Source: JBPYCR01 sp051846915
GTDB taxonomy: Bacteria; Bacillota; Bacilli; Bacillales; Amphibacillaceae
NCBI RefSeq assembly: GCF_051846915.1
Contig: NZ_JBPYCR010000002.1
Coordinates: 121,872 to 185,871, forward strand
Reading direction: 5' to 3'
Length of the DNA stretch: 64,000 nt
The notes under the pieces were generated by a model that was not told the DNA's origin, did no database searches, and worked only from the letters and a program-made list of their open reading frames with translations. Positions 9,432 to 18,167 of the stretch are shown piece after piece. How positions within the stretch are numbered: position 1 is the first letter of the stretch; the number at the start of each line of letters is the position of its first letter. Made by a program: the position numbers and the translations under genes.

Positions 9432-11375
9432 TTAATACGAATCACGATTTTTTTTATCAGATAAATAAATTCTTAATTTTGCACCTTGTTCGATCTTTAC
9501 TCCGGCTTTCGGAGTTTGGTCGATTATATACTTCCCTTTTCCATTCGTTTCAATAGACAAATTAGTCATGTACTCCATTAAATCTTCTGTAGATTGACCG
9601 ATTAAATTGGGAACCTCCACTTTTGGTTGATCCGGCCATTGGTACTCTTTTTCAAGCCCTTCTGTGCGCCTCTCTACCCCCATCGCACTTAGGCTATCTT
9701 CAATAATTGTTCCTACAATAGGGCCAACCACCGGACCACCGAATTGTACGACGTCTTTAGGATTATCAATAGCCACATATACGAGAATTTCCGGATCATC
9801 TGCAGGAGCAAACCCAATAAAAGATACAATATGATTATTTTCTAAATACTTGCCATCCGGACCAACTTTTTGTGCGGTTCCGGTTTTACCTCCAACACGG
9901 TACCCATCAACATATGCTGTTCTTCCCGTCCCTTTTGCAACGACACTTTCTAATGCATTTCGTACTTCTGTTGAAGTTTCCTCAGAAATAACACGCTTTT
10001 TCATTTTTGGCTTCATGTTTTCAACCGTCTCTTCTGTTATCGGATCCACCCATGCTTTAGCAATGTGAGGCTCATACAGATGTCCGCCATTGATTGAAGC
10101 TGCAACAGCCATTACTTGTTGAATTGGTGTTACCGACACACCCTGACCAAAAGAGGTCGTTGCCAGCTCAACCGGGCCAACATTTTCTTCCTTAAAAAGA
10201 ATGCCGCTACCTTCTCCTTGCAAATCGATGCCTGTTTTCTTCCCAAATCCAAATTGACGAATATACGTAAAAAGTTTTTCCTTTCCTAACTTTTGGCCAA
10301 GGCTTACGAAGCCTGGGTTACAGGAATTCTCTACAACTTCTAAATACGACTGGCTACCATGTCCACCGCTTTTCCAACAGCGTAATCTAGCGCTCCCTAC
10401 TTTAATATGGCCTTTATCGTAGAATTCATCTTCGTGTAAATCAACGATTCCTTCCTCCAAAGCAGAAGCTAACGTAATAATTTTAAATGTAGACCCAGGC
10501 TCATACGTGCTCCAAATCGGTAAATTCCGATCAAATATTTTTCCATCTACTTCTTGATAATTCGCCGGGTCAAAATTTGGACGCGAAGACATGCCAAGAA
10601 TACCCCCGGTTTTCGGATTAACCGCAATAGCTATCGCCCCATCAGGATTGTATTTTGAGACGGCCAAATTTAATTCACGTTCCATAATTGTTTGCACTTT
10701 AAGGTCGATCGTCGTCTTCAGATTTAAACCGTCTTGAGGCGCTTTATAGATATCGGCTATTTCCGGAATTTTTCCGCCTTTGGCATCCGAATAATAAGAA
10801 AGACTGCCTTCCTTTCCGCTCAGCTTCTTATCATAATAATTTTCAAGTCCCATAAGCCCTTGATTATCAATACCGGTAAACCCGAGCACATGTGATAAAA
10901 AGGTATCATTCGGGTAGTGCCGTTGCGAATCTTTCGCTAAGTAAACTCCGTCCATGTTTAGGGCTTGTAATATCGACTCTTGTTTTTCTGTTATTTTTCG
11001 ACCTTCAGGATGTAACCGGACACTGGATGCATTTTCTGTTACTTTCTTATAGGCCTTTTCCTCTGGCATGTCCAATATTTCAGCGAGTTTTCCCGCTGTT
11101 TGATCTGGGTCACTGATTTGTCGCGGAACAACAATAACTGACGGAGCAGAAACGTTTTCGACCAGGACATCGCCATCTTTATCCAGTATTTTCCCTCGTT
11201 CCGGTTGGAAAGCAATATCTCTACTCCACGAATCAATCGCATCACCCGTTAGTTCGCTACCAATTACAAATTGTACGTAACCAAGACGCATTGTTATTAT
11301 ACTAAATATGAAAATGCCAAAAAGAAAAACAGTAACTATTCTTTTTCTCGTTGTAACAGCGGATACTCGTTTCAT
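9432..11375 (-). CDS. spoVD: Stage V sporulation protein D, class B penicillin-binding protein
   Basis: Membrane-anchored transpeptidase that crosslinks spore cortex peptidoglycan together with SpoVE. It has 647 aa: a basic N-terminus and one membrane helix at about residues 12-32, the PBP dimerisation region, then the transpeptidase domain with STFK (Ser near 295), the SCN triad in VENSCNPGF, and KTGT in VGGKTGTAQ near residue 500. A single PASTA domain (KVEVPNLIGQSTEDLMEYM) ends the protein. One PASTA copy and the position after pbpB distinguish SpoVD from PBP2B. Sporulation control by sigma-E is known for the family but no promoter was identified here. Confidence 0.95.
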   Translation of the reverse strand: MKRVSAVTTRKRIVTVFLFGIFIFSIITMRLGYVQFVIGSELTGDAIDSWSRDIAFQPERGKILDKDGDVLVENVSAPSVIVVPRQISDPDQTAGKLAEILDMPEEKAYKKVTENASSVRLHPEGRKITEKQESILQALNMDGVYLAKDSQRHYPNDTFLSHVLGFTGIDNQGLMGLENYYDKKLSGKEGSLSYYSDAKGGKIPEIADIYKAPQDGLNLKTTIDLKVQTIMERELNLAVSKYNPDGAIAIAVNPKTGGILGMSSRPNFDPANYQEVDGKIFDRNLPIWSTYEPGSTFKIITLASALEEGIVDLHEDEFYDKGHIKVGSARLRCWKSGGHGSQSYLEVVENSCNPGFVSLGQKLGKEKLFTYIRQFGFGKKTGIDLQGEGSGILFKEENVGPVELATTSFGQGVSVTPIQQVMAVAASINGGHLYEPHIAKAWVDPITEETVENMKPKMKKRVISEETSTEVRNALESVVAKGTGRTAYVDGYRVGGKTGTAQKVGPDGKYLENNHIVSFIGFAPADDPEILVYVAIDNPKDVVQFGGPVVGPIVGTIIEDSLSAMGVERRTEGLEKEYQWPDQPKVEVPNLIGQSTEDLMEYMTNLSIETNGKGKYIIDQTPKAGVKIEQGAKLRIYLSDKKNRDSY

Positions 11376-11467
11376 ATTCCATCCCCTTTTCCATAGGTAG
11401 GCTTGTATCCACTATATGACAATCGAAAAATGAATAGAACACTGTTTTTTATGTCCTCTTTTCATCG

Positions 11468-13660
11468 CTATTCATCATTATTCTCTTTTGTTTCAACTTT
11501 ATTTTCAAAAGGCGAGTGTAGTTTTACTTTTAATTTAGCAGACTCTTTCAAGCGAGTCCCTTCTTTTATACTTTGGCTGTTAACAAAACCGTTTCCTTCA
11601 ACAACCACTTCTATATTCGTTAAGTTTGCCAGTTGATTAACTTCACGATGGGTCCAGCCTATAATATTTGGCATTGTCGGTTGGTCTGTCACAAGCAAAA
11701 TATGATCTGTCTGAATAATTTCGCCTTTTTCGTCCAGATTTGTGCCAATAATTTCGTTCCCATCACCCACAACTGTATATTCAAGTCCAACTTCCTCAAG
11801 CTTCTTGGTTGCAACAGACGTCTTCTCTCCAATGAGATCAGGAGCTGTAATTGTTTCGACGCTTTTCGTTCCACTATCCTTGTCCGGCTCTATATTCAAA
11901 TAATGCAAGCCAGTTTCCATCACATTATTAAAAATAAATGAAACAGGAGTAGAACCCGATTCAGTCGCATCCAATTGCGGTTGAGTAACAGAAACATGCA
12001 TCATAAGCTTCGGATCATTTTTTGGAGCCATCCCTAGAAATGAAAAAATATTATTATTTTTACCGGTTAAATAGCCCGGGGCATCCGGATTCGGTATTTG
12101 CGCTGTACCGGTTTTGCCAATTACTGAATAGTCATCGAGTCTATATGGTTTTCCTGTCCCTTTATCCGAGTTTACAACTAAATTCAGTAAATCAATCATC
12201 TGCCCAGCCGTATCTTCCGATATAGGCTCACCAACAACGTTTGGTGCTTTTTCTTCCACTATTTCATTTGTTTGTGGATCAACAATTTTCTTAATAACAT
12301 AAGGCTGTAGCATTTTTCCCCCATTTGCAATTGCTGTAGCTGCTTTCATTTGCTGTATTGGAGTCATTGTACTTCCTTGACCAAAAGCTGTTGATATTTT
12401 CTCACGCGGGTAATTATATAAAATTTGCCCCGCTACTTCTCCCGGTAAATCAATACCGGTCTTTTCATCAAAATCAAAAGCCTTTAGGTAATCCAAATAA
12501 GCTTCGGGTCCTAGTTTCTCCCACACTAACTTTGAAGCTGCCACATTGGAAGACCGTTGCAGTCCTTCGTCAAAAGTAATAGTTCCCCAACCGCGCCCAC
12601 CGTTGTGATCGCTAACTGGAGTGGTTTTTTCATGAATATTATACCTTCCCGACTTATACAACTCATCTCCATTATAAACACCGGCATCAATAGCCGCAGC
12701 CCATGTAAACATTTTCACAGTCGATCCTGGTTCAAATGGAGTCGAAATCACATCGTTATACCAATTTTGTACGTCTGAAGGATTATTTGGATTATAGCTT
12801 GGTCGGTTGCTCATGGCAATAATTTCGCCTGTTTTCGGGTTCATTACGATAGCAGTGATTCGCTTCGGATGATATTCATCTTCCACTTGATTCATCACAT
12901 CTTCAAGCAACGTTTGAATCTTTTGATCGATTGTTAGATAAATATCATTCCCATCAACCGGCTCTTGAATAACTTCATTTGGATCAAGCAGCTTTTTGTT
13001 ATATTGATCCCTTTCATATGTAATGTGCCCTTTCTTACCACTTAACATATCATCCATCACTTTTTCCATACCAGTAATCCCTTTTATCTCCTCATCGCCT
13101 TCTTCTTTTCGAGCGAATCCGATTATATGAGAAGCGAACATTCCGTTCGGATAATAGCGCATGGATTCTTTCGTGAAATGAATACCCGGCAGTTCTAGAT
13201 CATCTATTTCATCCTTTAATTGCTGGGATAAATCCTTACCGTTCGTTCCGAATTCCACTTGAAACAATTCTTTTTCTTTACCCTCTTCAATACGCTCAAT
13301 GATTTCCTTTTCGTCCATATCCAATAAAGGAGCCAAGGCAGCTGCAGTTTTTTGGACATCTTTTACATGTTTTGGTTCTTCGTGATTTTCGGAGTATAAT
13401 TTATCAACAATCGCATAAACCCGAAATGTTGGCCGATCATAAGCTAACGTCATTCCAAGATTATCAAAAATTTTCCCTCGTTCCGCTTCCAATGTGTAGG
13501 ATGCCGACCGTTTTTGTTTTGCCCATTCTTCCAATGATACGTCATTTATTTCACCAGTTGCCTGAATGTACAAAAATCTGCCTGCCAGAAGGACAAACAA
13601 GCCTACAAACAAACAGATCAATAGGGCTGTCATAAAGTGTGTTCGTTTGTTTTTTTTCAT
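11468..13660 (-). CDS. pbpB: Septal penicillin-binding protein 2B (class B transpeptidase)
   Basis: Essential division-specific D,D-transpeptidase acting with FtsW at the septum. It has 730 aa: a membrane helix at about residues 10-30, the dimerisation domain, then a transpeptidase domain with GSTVKMFTW (SxxK) near residue 310, SSN in RSSNVAASK, and KTGT in IGKTGTAQIPNPD. Two C-terminal PASTA repeats follow (ETITAPDLIGEKTSVATKK and the TMPNIIGWTHREVNQ segment), the usual Bacillus PBP2B layout. It sits between ftsL and spoVD and was probably the duplication partner of spoVD. Confidence 0.96.
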   Translation of the reverse strand: MKKNKRTHFMTALLICLFVGLFVLLAGRFLYIQATGEINDVSLEEWAKQKRSASYTLEAERGKIFDNLGMTLAYDRPTFRVYAIVDKLYSENHEEPKHVKDVQKTAAALAPLLDMDEKEIIERIEEGKEKELFQVEFGTNGKDLSQQLKDEIDDLELPGIHFTKESMRYYPNGMFASHIIGFARKEEGDEEIKGITGMEKVMDDMLSGKKGHITYERDQYNKKLLDPNEVIQEPVDGNDIYLTIDQKIQTLLEDVMNQVEDEYHPKRITAIVMNPKTGEIIAMSNRPSYNPNNPSDVQNWYNDVISTPFEPGSTVKMFTWAAAIDAGVYNGDELYKSGRYNIHEKTTPVSDHNGGRGWGTITFDEGLQRSSNVAASKLVWEKLGPEAYLDYLKAFDFDEKTGIDLPGEVAGQILYNYPREKISTAFGQGSTMTPIQQMKAATAIANGGKMLQPYVIKKIVDPQTNEIVEEKAPNVVGEPISEDTAGQMIDLLNLVVNSDKGTGKPYRLDDYSVIGKTGTAQIPNPDAPGYLTGKNNNIFSFLGMAPKNDPKLMMHVSVTQPQLDATESGSTPVSFIFNNVMETGLHYLNIEPDKDSGTKSVETITAPDLIGEKTSVATKKLEEVGLEYTVVGDGNEIIGTNLDEKGEIIQTDHILLVTDQPTMPNIIGWTHREVNQLANLTNIEVVVEGNGFVNSQSIKEGTRLKESAKLKVKLHSPFENKVETKENNDE

Positions 13661-13676
13661 TTCGTATCCACCTTGA

Positions 13677-14051
13677 CTAGTTGTTCAAAGCACTTGCTTG
13701 TTTCACCTGCGCGTCTTGAATTTTTAATCCGTTTTCTTTTGCAATTTTTGTAATTCTTTCCGGTCTACTCAATTCCTTCACTTGAAATTGTAAGCTTTCA
13801 TTCTGCACTTGCTTCTTTTGAACAGTTTGTTCGAGAGATTGCATTTCTCTGTTTAACGTGTCTGTGGAGGAAGAGTAGAATACAATATATGCCCCTGCCA
13901 TAATCAAGCAGAAAGCGACAATAGAATATAAGACTTTTTCACCTTTTGTAACCCAACTTTGTTTCTGAACTTTTATCGTAACTTGTTTCGTTTGCTGTGA
14001 CGGAGAAGTTTGATATCCTTGCTGCCAATTTCTAGCCTGATTGGTATTCAT
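13677..14051 (-). CDS. ftsL: Cell division protein FtsL
   Basis: Small bitopic divisome protein that forms a coiled-coil complex with DivIC and DivIB. It has 124 aa: a basic, Gln-rich cytoplasmic N-terminus, a membrane helix at about residues 39-59 (VLYSIVAFCLIMAGAYIVFY), then an extracellular leucine-zipper-like segment (LNREMQSLEQTVQKKQVQ) and the family's PERITKIAKENGLK motif. Its ATG overlaps the rsmH stop by 4 nt, so it is translationally coupled. pbpB follows 16 nt downstream. Sequence conservation in FtsL is low, and the call rests on topology plus position. Confidence 0.93.
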   Translation of the reverse strand: MNTNQARNWQQGYQTSPSQQTKQVTIKVQKQSWVTKGEKVLYSIVAFCLIMAGAYIVFYSSSTDTLNREMQSLEQTVQKKQVQNESLQFQVKELSRPERITKIAKENGLKIQDAQVKQASALNN

Positions 14052-15028
14052 TTCTTATGCCACCCTTCTTCATATATAAATTCATCATTCCACTGCTTTA
14101 CCTTTTCGACGATCCGTAGCTTGGAAGAGCGGGAGCGTCGGTTTTCATCGACCTCTTCTTTTTCAGGTATAATCGGCTTTCTCGTTATTAACTTAAAAGG
14201 TGCTTCATAGCCTTCGGGTATAACCGGCATTCCACGGGGAATTGCCTTTCTCGTACTCCATTTTTTAAAAGCCTGTTTACACAGCCTGTCCTCTAAAGAA
14301 TGAAACGTAATAACTACAATCCTACCTTTTAAATTAACAACTTTTGCTGCCTGATGAAGTGCGTCATGAACAGCTGATAGTTCATCATTTACGGCAATGC
14401 GCACTGCCTGAAATATACGTTTTGCCGGATGCCCACCTTTTCTCCGTGCCGGAGCCGGAATTGCATCTTTAATAATATCTACTAGTTGATATGTTGTTTC
14501 TATCGGTTTTGCTTCCCGATATTTTTCTATTTTACGAGCGATTTGCTTGGAGAACTTTTCTTCTCCATATGTAAAAAAGATCGAAACAAGCTTTTCGTAA
14601 GGCCATTCATTGACAATGTCGAAAGCAGTAATTGATTGATTTTGGTTCATTCGCATATCAAGCTTTGCATCGTGTTGATAACTAAATCCCCTATCTCCTT
14701 GATCAAGCTGTGGTGAAGAAACTCCTAAATCAAAAAGAATACCGTCGACAGAAGTAATCCCTAAATGTTCAAGCTCAGTTTCTAAATGCCGGAAATTAGC
14801 ATGTACAAAAGATGTACGATCATGATAATCTTTTAAATTTTCTTTTGCAGCCTGCAAAGCATGAATGTCCTGATCGAATGCGATTAAACGACCCTTGTTA
14901 CTAAGTTGAGCAGCAATCTCCAGTGAATGTCCCGCGCCCCCGACTGTACAATCAACATATGTACCATCTGGATGGATTGCCATTCCACGAATTGTTTCTT
15001 CTTTTAATACGCTGTAATGATCAAACAT
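14048..15028 (-). CDS. rsmH: 16S rRNA (cytosine-1402-N4)-methyltransferase RsmH (MraW)
   Basis: SAM-dependent methyltransferase that modifies C1402 in the ribosomal P-site region of 16S rRNA. The protein is about 326 aa, with the family N-terminus FDHYSVLKEE, the SAM-binding VDCTVGGAGHS near residue 30, GILFDLGVSSPQLD near residue 100, and the C-terminal ITFHSLEDR. ATG at 15028 is preferred because a GTG three codons upstream overlaps the GGGTGA ribosome binding site. The neighbouring upstream gene is mraZ, but a 145-bp repeat separates the two. ftsL overlaps downstream. Confidence 0.96.
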   Translation of the reverse strand: MFDHYSVLKEETIRGMAIHPDGTYVDCTVGGAGHSLEIAAQLSNKGRLIAFDQDIHALQAAKENLKDYHDRTSFVHANFRHLETELEHLGITSVDGILFDLGVSSPQLDQGDRGFSYQHDAKLDMRMNQNQSITAFDIVNEWPYEKLVSIFFTYGEEKFSKQIARKIEKYREAKPIETTYQLVDIIKDAIPAPARRKGGHPAKRIFQAVRIAVNDELSAVHDALHQAAKVVNLKGRIVVITFHSLEDRLCKQAFKKWSTRKAIPRGMPVIPEGYEAPFKLITRKPIIPEKEEVDENRRSRSSKLRIVEKVKQWNDEFIYEEGWHKK

Positions 15029-15051
15029 ATTTTTCACCCGCTTTTAGAGGT

Positions 15052-15196
15052 TGTTCAAAAAGTCCGGTAAAAATGACGCATCGAATTTCGTCGTTAGCTT
15101 GCTTTTCCGTTGCTCATGTATTAAAAGCATACATTCCGCTACTCAAAGCCACGCTGCCTTGAACTTCTCGGTCATTTTCATCCTCCTTTTTGAACA
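15052..15196 (-). repeat. 145-bp inverted-repeat element between mraZ and rsmH
   Basis: The two ends (15052-15077 and 15171-15196) are imperfect 26-nt inverted repeats: both begin TGTTCAAAAAG and end AAAATGAC, with a divergent 7-nt middle. This is a MITE-like design without a transposase. On the minus strand the element carries AAGGAGG followed by ATG and a short reading frame. It is placed inside the dcw operon in the intergenic space and interrupts neither gene. I recall similar elements in related genomes but cannot check that here. Confidence 0.7.
15143..15175 (-). other. Ten-codon mini reading frame inside the repeat, with an in-frame UGA and an open continuation
   Basis: Within the repeat, AAGGAGGATGAAA precedes an ATG at 15175 that opens MTEKFKAAWL and ends at TGA (15143-15145). 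Past the TGA the same frame stays open for 32 further codons to a TAA at 15044-15046, only 15 nt before the preferred rsmH start. The ribosome binding site is near ideal. Translation has not been shown. The frame may be a decayed 43-codon gene, a leader peptide, or chance. Confidence 0.35.
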
Positions 15197-15220
15197 CGCA
15201 CTTTTATACACTTTCCATTA

Positions 15221-15652
15221 TTAAATATCAAAGTCCATTAAATTTTCGGCGATCTCTCCAAAAGATTCTTCAGAGTCAGTAAAATAGTCTTCCCAAATCT
15301 CCTCCGACCAAACCTCTACACGATTGGATACGCCGATAACTACACATTCCTTATCCAATGAAGCATAGTTTCTTAATGGTTGCGGGATATTAATTCTCCC
15401 CTGTTTATCTACTTCACATTCCATTGCACCGGAAAAGAAAAATCGGGTGAAAGCTCGTGCATCTTTTTTTGTTAGTGGAAGTTTTTTTAGCTTTAATTCT
15501 AGTTCCTTCCATTCATCCATCGGATAAATAAAAAGACATTTATCCAGTCCACGAGTGATCACAAACTCATCACCAAGTCCGGTCCGAAATTTCGCAGGAA
15601 CGATCATCCGGCCCTTTGTATCAATATTATGTTGAAATTCACCCATGAACAT
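15221..15652 (-). CDS. mraZ: Transcriptional regulator MraZ
   Basis: DNA-binding AbrB-fold regulator of the dcw cluster that binds repeats in its own promoter. It has 143 aa, the usual length. It contains two tandem swapped-hairpin domains, each with the family DxKGR motif: NIDTKGRMIVPAKFR near residue 10 and the related EVDKQGRINIPQPLR near residue 82. ATG at 15652 is chosen (MFMGEFQHN) because it is preceded by GGGGAGA and matches the family start; an upstream ATG is in frame but adds an atypical extension. It is the first gene of the cluster and has MraZ-box repeats in its promoter. Confidence 0.96.
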   Translation of the reverse strand: MFMGEFQHNIDTKGRMIVPAKFRTGLGDEFVITRGLDKCLFIYPMDEWKELELKLKKLPLTKKDARAFTRFFFSGAMECEVDKQGRINIPQPLRNYASLDKECVVIGVSNRVEVWSEEIWEDYFTDSEESFGEIAENLMDFDI

Positions 15653-15693
15653 ATGGATCTCCCCACTTAAATGGTCCAACGTTTATATAATGT

Positions 15694-15719
15694 TACCACA
15701 ATACCCCACTTTTCACCAC
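15694..15719 (-). promoter_or_regulatory. MraZ-box direct repeats upstream of mraZ
   Basis: On the minus strand GTGGTG, GTGGGG and GTGGTA begin at 15719, 15709 and 15699, exactly 10 bp apart, i.e. one helical turn. Short GTGG-type direct repeats with this spacing upstream of mraZ are the known MraZ operator layout. A fourth GTGGGG at 15661-15666 overlaps the mraZ ribosome binding site but is out of phase. Confidence 0.85.
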
Positions 15720-15777
15720 TCCATTTTTAAAAAAATTTAACTCTATTTATTTTTAGTTCTTTTGTCCTATATAAAAC

Positions 15778-15817
15778 GAAAAATTTATCCGACTTAAATA
15801 ACAATAAGCCGGATAAA
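15778..15817 (-). terminator. Rho-independent terminator upstream of the dcw cluster
   Basis: On the minus strand TTTATCCGGCTTA pairs with TAAGTCGGATAAA (one mismatch) across an 8-nt loop, followed by TTTTTC. It would end transcription coming from bshC before the mraZ promoter. Confidence 0.75.
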
Positions 15818-15988
15818 CCAAAAAAATATAATCTAAAAATTGTTTTGACTGATATGAAAAACACCCATTACCCTAGCGCCTTCTTTATCGTGAGACTCGA
15901 CAGTTGAATGTTTTTATTATAAAGGTTTAAACAAAACATCTTAATATTTCACTTATATTAAATTATAGTGGTAGAAGGTGGTAGGTGT

Positions 15989-16120
15989 ATGATTAAATTA
16001 AACTTCTCGTGTTCGTATGTTGGTAAAACCGTAATTGAGATGGAAAATAATCCACCTCATGCATCTTACTCTATAAATAGACAATGTAATGTTCCTGTTT
16101 ATAGGAATACGTTTCATTGA
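15989..16120 (+). CDS. Possible 43-aa small protein, antisense to the bshC 3' end
   Basis: An ATG at 15989 preceded by an AGGTGG-like ribosome binding site opens a 43-codon frame (MIKLNFSCSYVGKTVIEMEN at the start) with two cysteines and no membrane segment. The last 50 nt overlap the end of bshC on the opposite strand. I do not recognise the protein. It occupies part of the 418-nt gap between bshC and mraZ, which otherwise holds the terminator and MraZ boxes. It could be a chance frame. Confidence 0.3.
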   Translation: MIKLNFSCSYVGKTVIEMENNPPHASYSINRQCNVPVYRNTFH

Positions 16121-17693
16121 TCAGTTCATTAATAAAATGGGTACCGTGTACATTGGCAAATGAAATAATATTCCAAGTTCTTTCTTGCAGTCCCCCGTTT
16201 GGATAAAGAACAGCATTAATTAATTCGAACTCGTTTAGTTCCTCTTCATACCGTTCTTCCAATGCGCGATTCATTTTTCTCTCCATAAAGTCAATATCTT
16301 TGTATAAATAATTTAAATTTTTCATCGCAAGGGCACCTATATCTGTGCGAATCTCATTTGCCGCTTCCCGCAATGGAAGGTGCGCTTTATCAATTGATTC
16401 TTTTATTTGTTCAACCATTTGCGCGATTGGGGGCTGTTGTTGGGAAGCTAGCCAATTTATTTTCCTGTTATCCACGCCATAATGAATGGCTTTTTCAGCA
16501 GGGATAGACCATTTTTTTAATCGTTTTTCCGTTTTGACATCTATGAATGAAAACGACAGACGCGGCAACACCGGTGGCATGTTCATATTAAAACAATGAA
16601 ACATCGGTCTTAAAGCGGCCCAGTAGCTAATTTCCCCAGGTCCGCCCATGAATGCTAATACAGGGAATAGTAACTCCTGCATTAACGGCCGGGTTACAAC
16701 GTTGTTGCTAAGTAATTCCGGTTTATTTTTTGCGATTTCAATTATTTCGTTTGTAGTAAATATGACTTCATTCTGCTTCCCTGCCCATTCACCTTTCTCA
16801 TTTCGTCTCAACAAAATCCGCTCACGATTTTGATGATAAAAAAGGTGGGCATCGTCTTTATCTATTTCCAGAGAAGTATAATATCCAGCTTGATTTAATT
16901 TTTGATTTGAATCGAAAACCATGTTGGATATGTGTTGCTGCTTTTCTATGTATTCCACAAAAAATTCACTTTCCAATTGGCGTGCGAGAAAGTGATTCGA
17001 ATCAAATAAAACAATACCTTCTTCTCTAAAGAGTTGAAACACTAAACGGGCAAAGAAGTCGACATATGTTTTTGATTGTTCCATACAGGTCATTACATTA
17101 TCTTGAATATGCTTTGTATATTCCGTCTCCGTTAACTGTTCGAGCAGTTCATAAAACCAAGATGTGAATAATTGTTTGTCAATGGACCGATCAGATATAG
17201 GAGCTTTCTCATCGTCATATTGACGAAGTATATGTTTGTTCAATTTTTCTTCTTTTTGCATCCATACATGATTAATTTCCTCGAAATCATGATCTTCTCC
17301 TGCAATCCAAAAAACAGGAATAACAGGTGTACCCAGTTTGCTTTCTTCAGATTTAGCATACTGGATAATGGAAATTATTTTATTGACTGTATACATTGGG
17401 CCGGTTAGTAGCCCTGCCTGCTGTCCACCTATTACAACGACACTATTATACTTTTTTAAGCGTTCGATTTGGTCTAGTGTCGCTTCCGGAGCATCCCATT
17501 CTTCATTCATTACCCGTATCTTTTCGGATAATTCCTTACGATTAAACGATCGGCTTTCAAGGTCAAGTATTCGTTTATTTGCAAATGCTTGAAAAGGGGC
17601 ATAATCAAAATAGTCCATCATTTGCACTGATTCGTTACGATAAGCTTTCATCAATTTATTTTCATTTTTTAATTGTACTGGCTTCATCCGCAT
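16071..17693 (-). CDS. bshC: Bacillithiol biosynthesis cysteine-adding enzyme BshC (YllA)
   Basis: Putative last enzyme of bacillithiol synthesis, adding cysteine to GlcN-malate; bacillithiol is the main low-molecular-weight thiol of Bacillaceae. It has 540 aa, normal for the family. A nucleotide-fold core is visible at SVVVIGGQQAGLLTGPMYTVNK near residue 87 and PVIPVFWIAGEDHDFEEINHVW near residue 122, both family hallmarks, followed by a C-terminal helical coiled-coil region before a conserved end with VLYPNGGLQERTWN. It lies directly upstream of mraZ as in B. subtilis and transcribes in the same direction, with a terminator between. Confidence 0.93.
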   Translation of the reverse strand: MRMKPVQLKNENKLMKAYRNESVQMMDYFDYAPFQAFANKRILDLESRSFNRKELSEKIRVMNEEWDAPEATLDQIERLKKYNSVVVIGGQQAGLLTGPMYTVNKIISIIQYAKSEESKLGTPVIPVFWIAGEDHDFEEINHVWMQKEEKLNKHILRQYDDEKAPISDRSIDKQLFTSWFYELLEQLTETEYTKHIQDNVMTCMEQSKTYVDFFARLVFQLFREEGIVLFDSNHFLARQLESEFFVEYIEKQQHISNMVFDSNQKLNQAGYYTSLEIDKDDAHLFYHQNRERILLRRNEKGEWAGKQNEVIFTTNEIIEIAKNKPELLSNNVVTRPLMQELLFPVLAFMGGPGEISYWAALRPMFHCFNMNMPPVLPRLSFSFIDVKTEKRLKKWSIPAEKAIHYGVDNRKINWLASQQQPPIAQMVEQIKESIDKAHLPLREAANEIRTDIGALAMKNLNYLYKDIDFMERKMNRALEERYEEELNEFELINAVLYPNGGLQERTWNIISFANVHGTHFINELINETYSYKQEHYIVYL

Positions 17694-17782
17694 CCATGAG
17701 AACTCCCTTTAAAATAATAGTGTCCATTATGTATTTTACCTAATTGAATATAATTTTTCATATAATCTGTTTCAACAACAGG

Positions 17783-18163
17783 TTATATAGCAATTATTGC
17801 TTGGATAAGGGTGTATGCGATGGCGGTAACATATAGTACAAAAAACAACAGAAAAGTAATTCTCCACAGCACTTTTATTCCTTTCCAAAGAATGACCTCT
17901 GTGTGTTTCTTCCATTGAGAGATTAATATGATAGTTAAAATAAAGAGTAAAACAGCCACTGTTATGCCAATAAATTGCTGGTCAAAAATGCGAATAAGCA
18001 ATAGATTTACAGCTGTTAAATAAAAGACCGTTGTCGTATTTACAGCGAAATGGAAAGCTTGCCAATCATACTTGTATATCTTGTTCCCCACGCGATAAGC
18101 GAGCCATGTCGCAATAATGGGGATGATTATAAAGAATAGAGCAAGATAACTGATATCATTCAT
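17783..18163 (-). CDS. DUF3397 family membrane protein
   Basis: A 126-aa polytopic protein with four predicted membrane helices (about residues 4-22, 38-58, 65-83 and 102-123) and short polar loops. It matches the small DUF3397 membrane family that I know from this position beside bshC and panE/ylbQ in Bacillaceae. No catalytic motif is visible and the function is unknown. It starts 4 nt after the end of the reductase gene, so the two are probably cotranscribed and translationally linked. Confidence 0.75.
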   Translation of the reverse strand: MNDISYLALFFIIIPIIATWLAYRVGNKIYKYDWQAFHFAVNTTTVFYLTAVNLLLIRIFDQQFIGITVAVLLFILTIILISQWKKHTEVILWKGIKVLWRITFLLFFVLYVTAIAYTLIQAIIAI

Positions 18164-18167
18164 GCTA

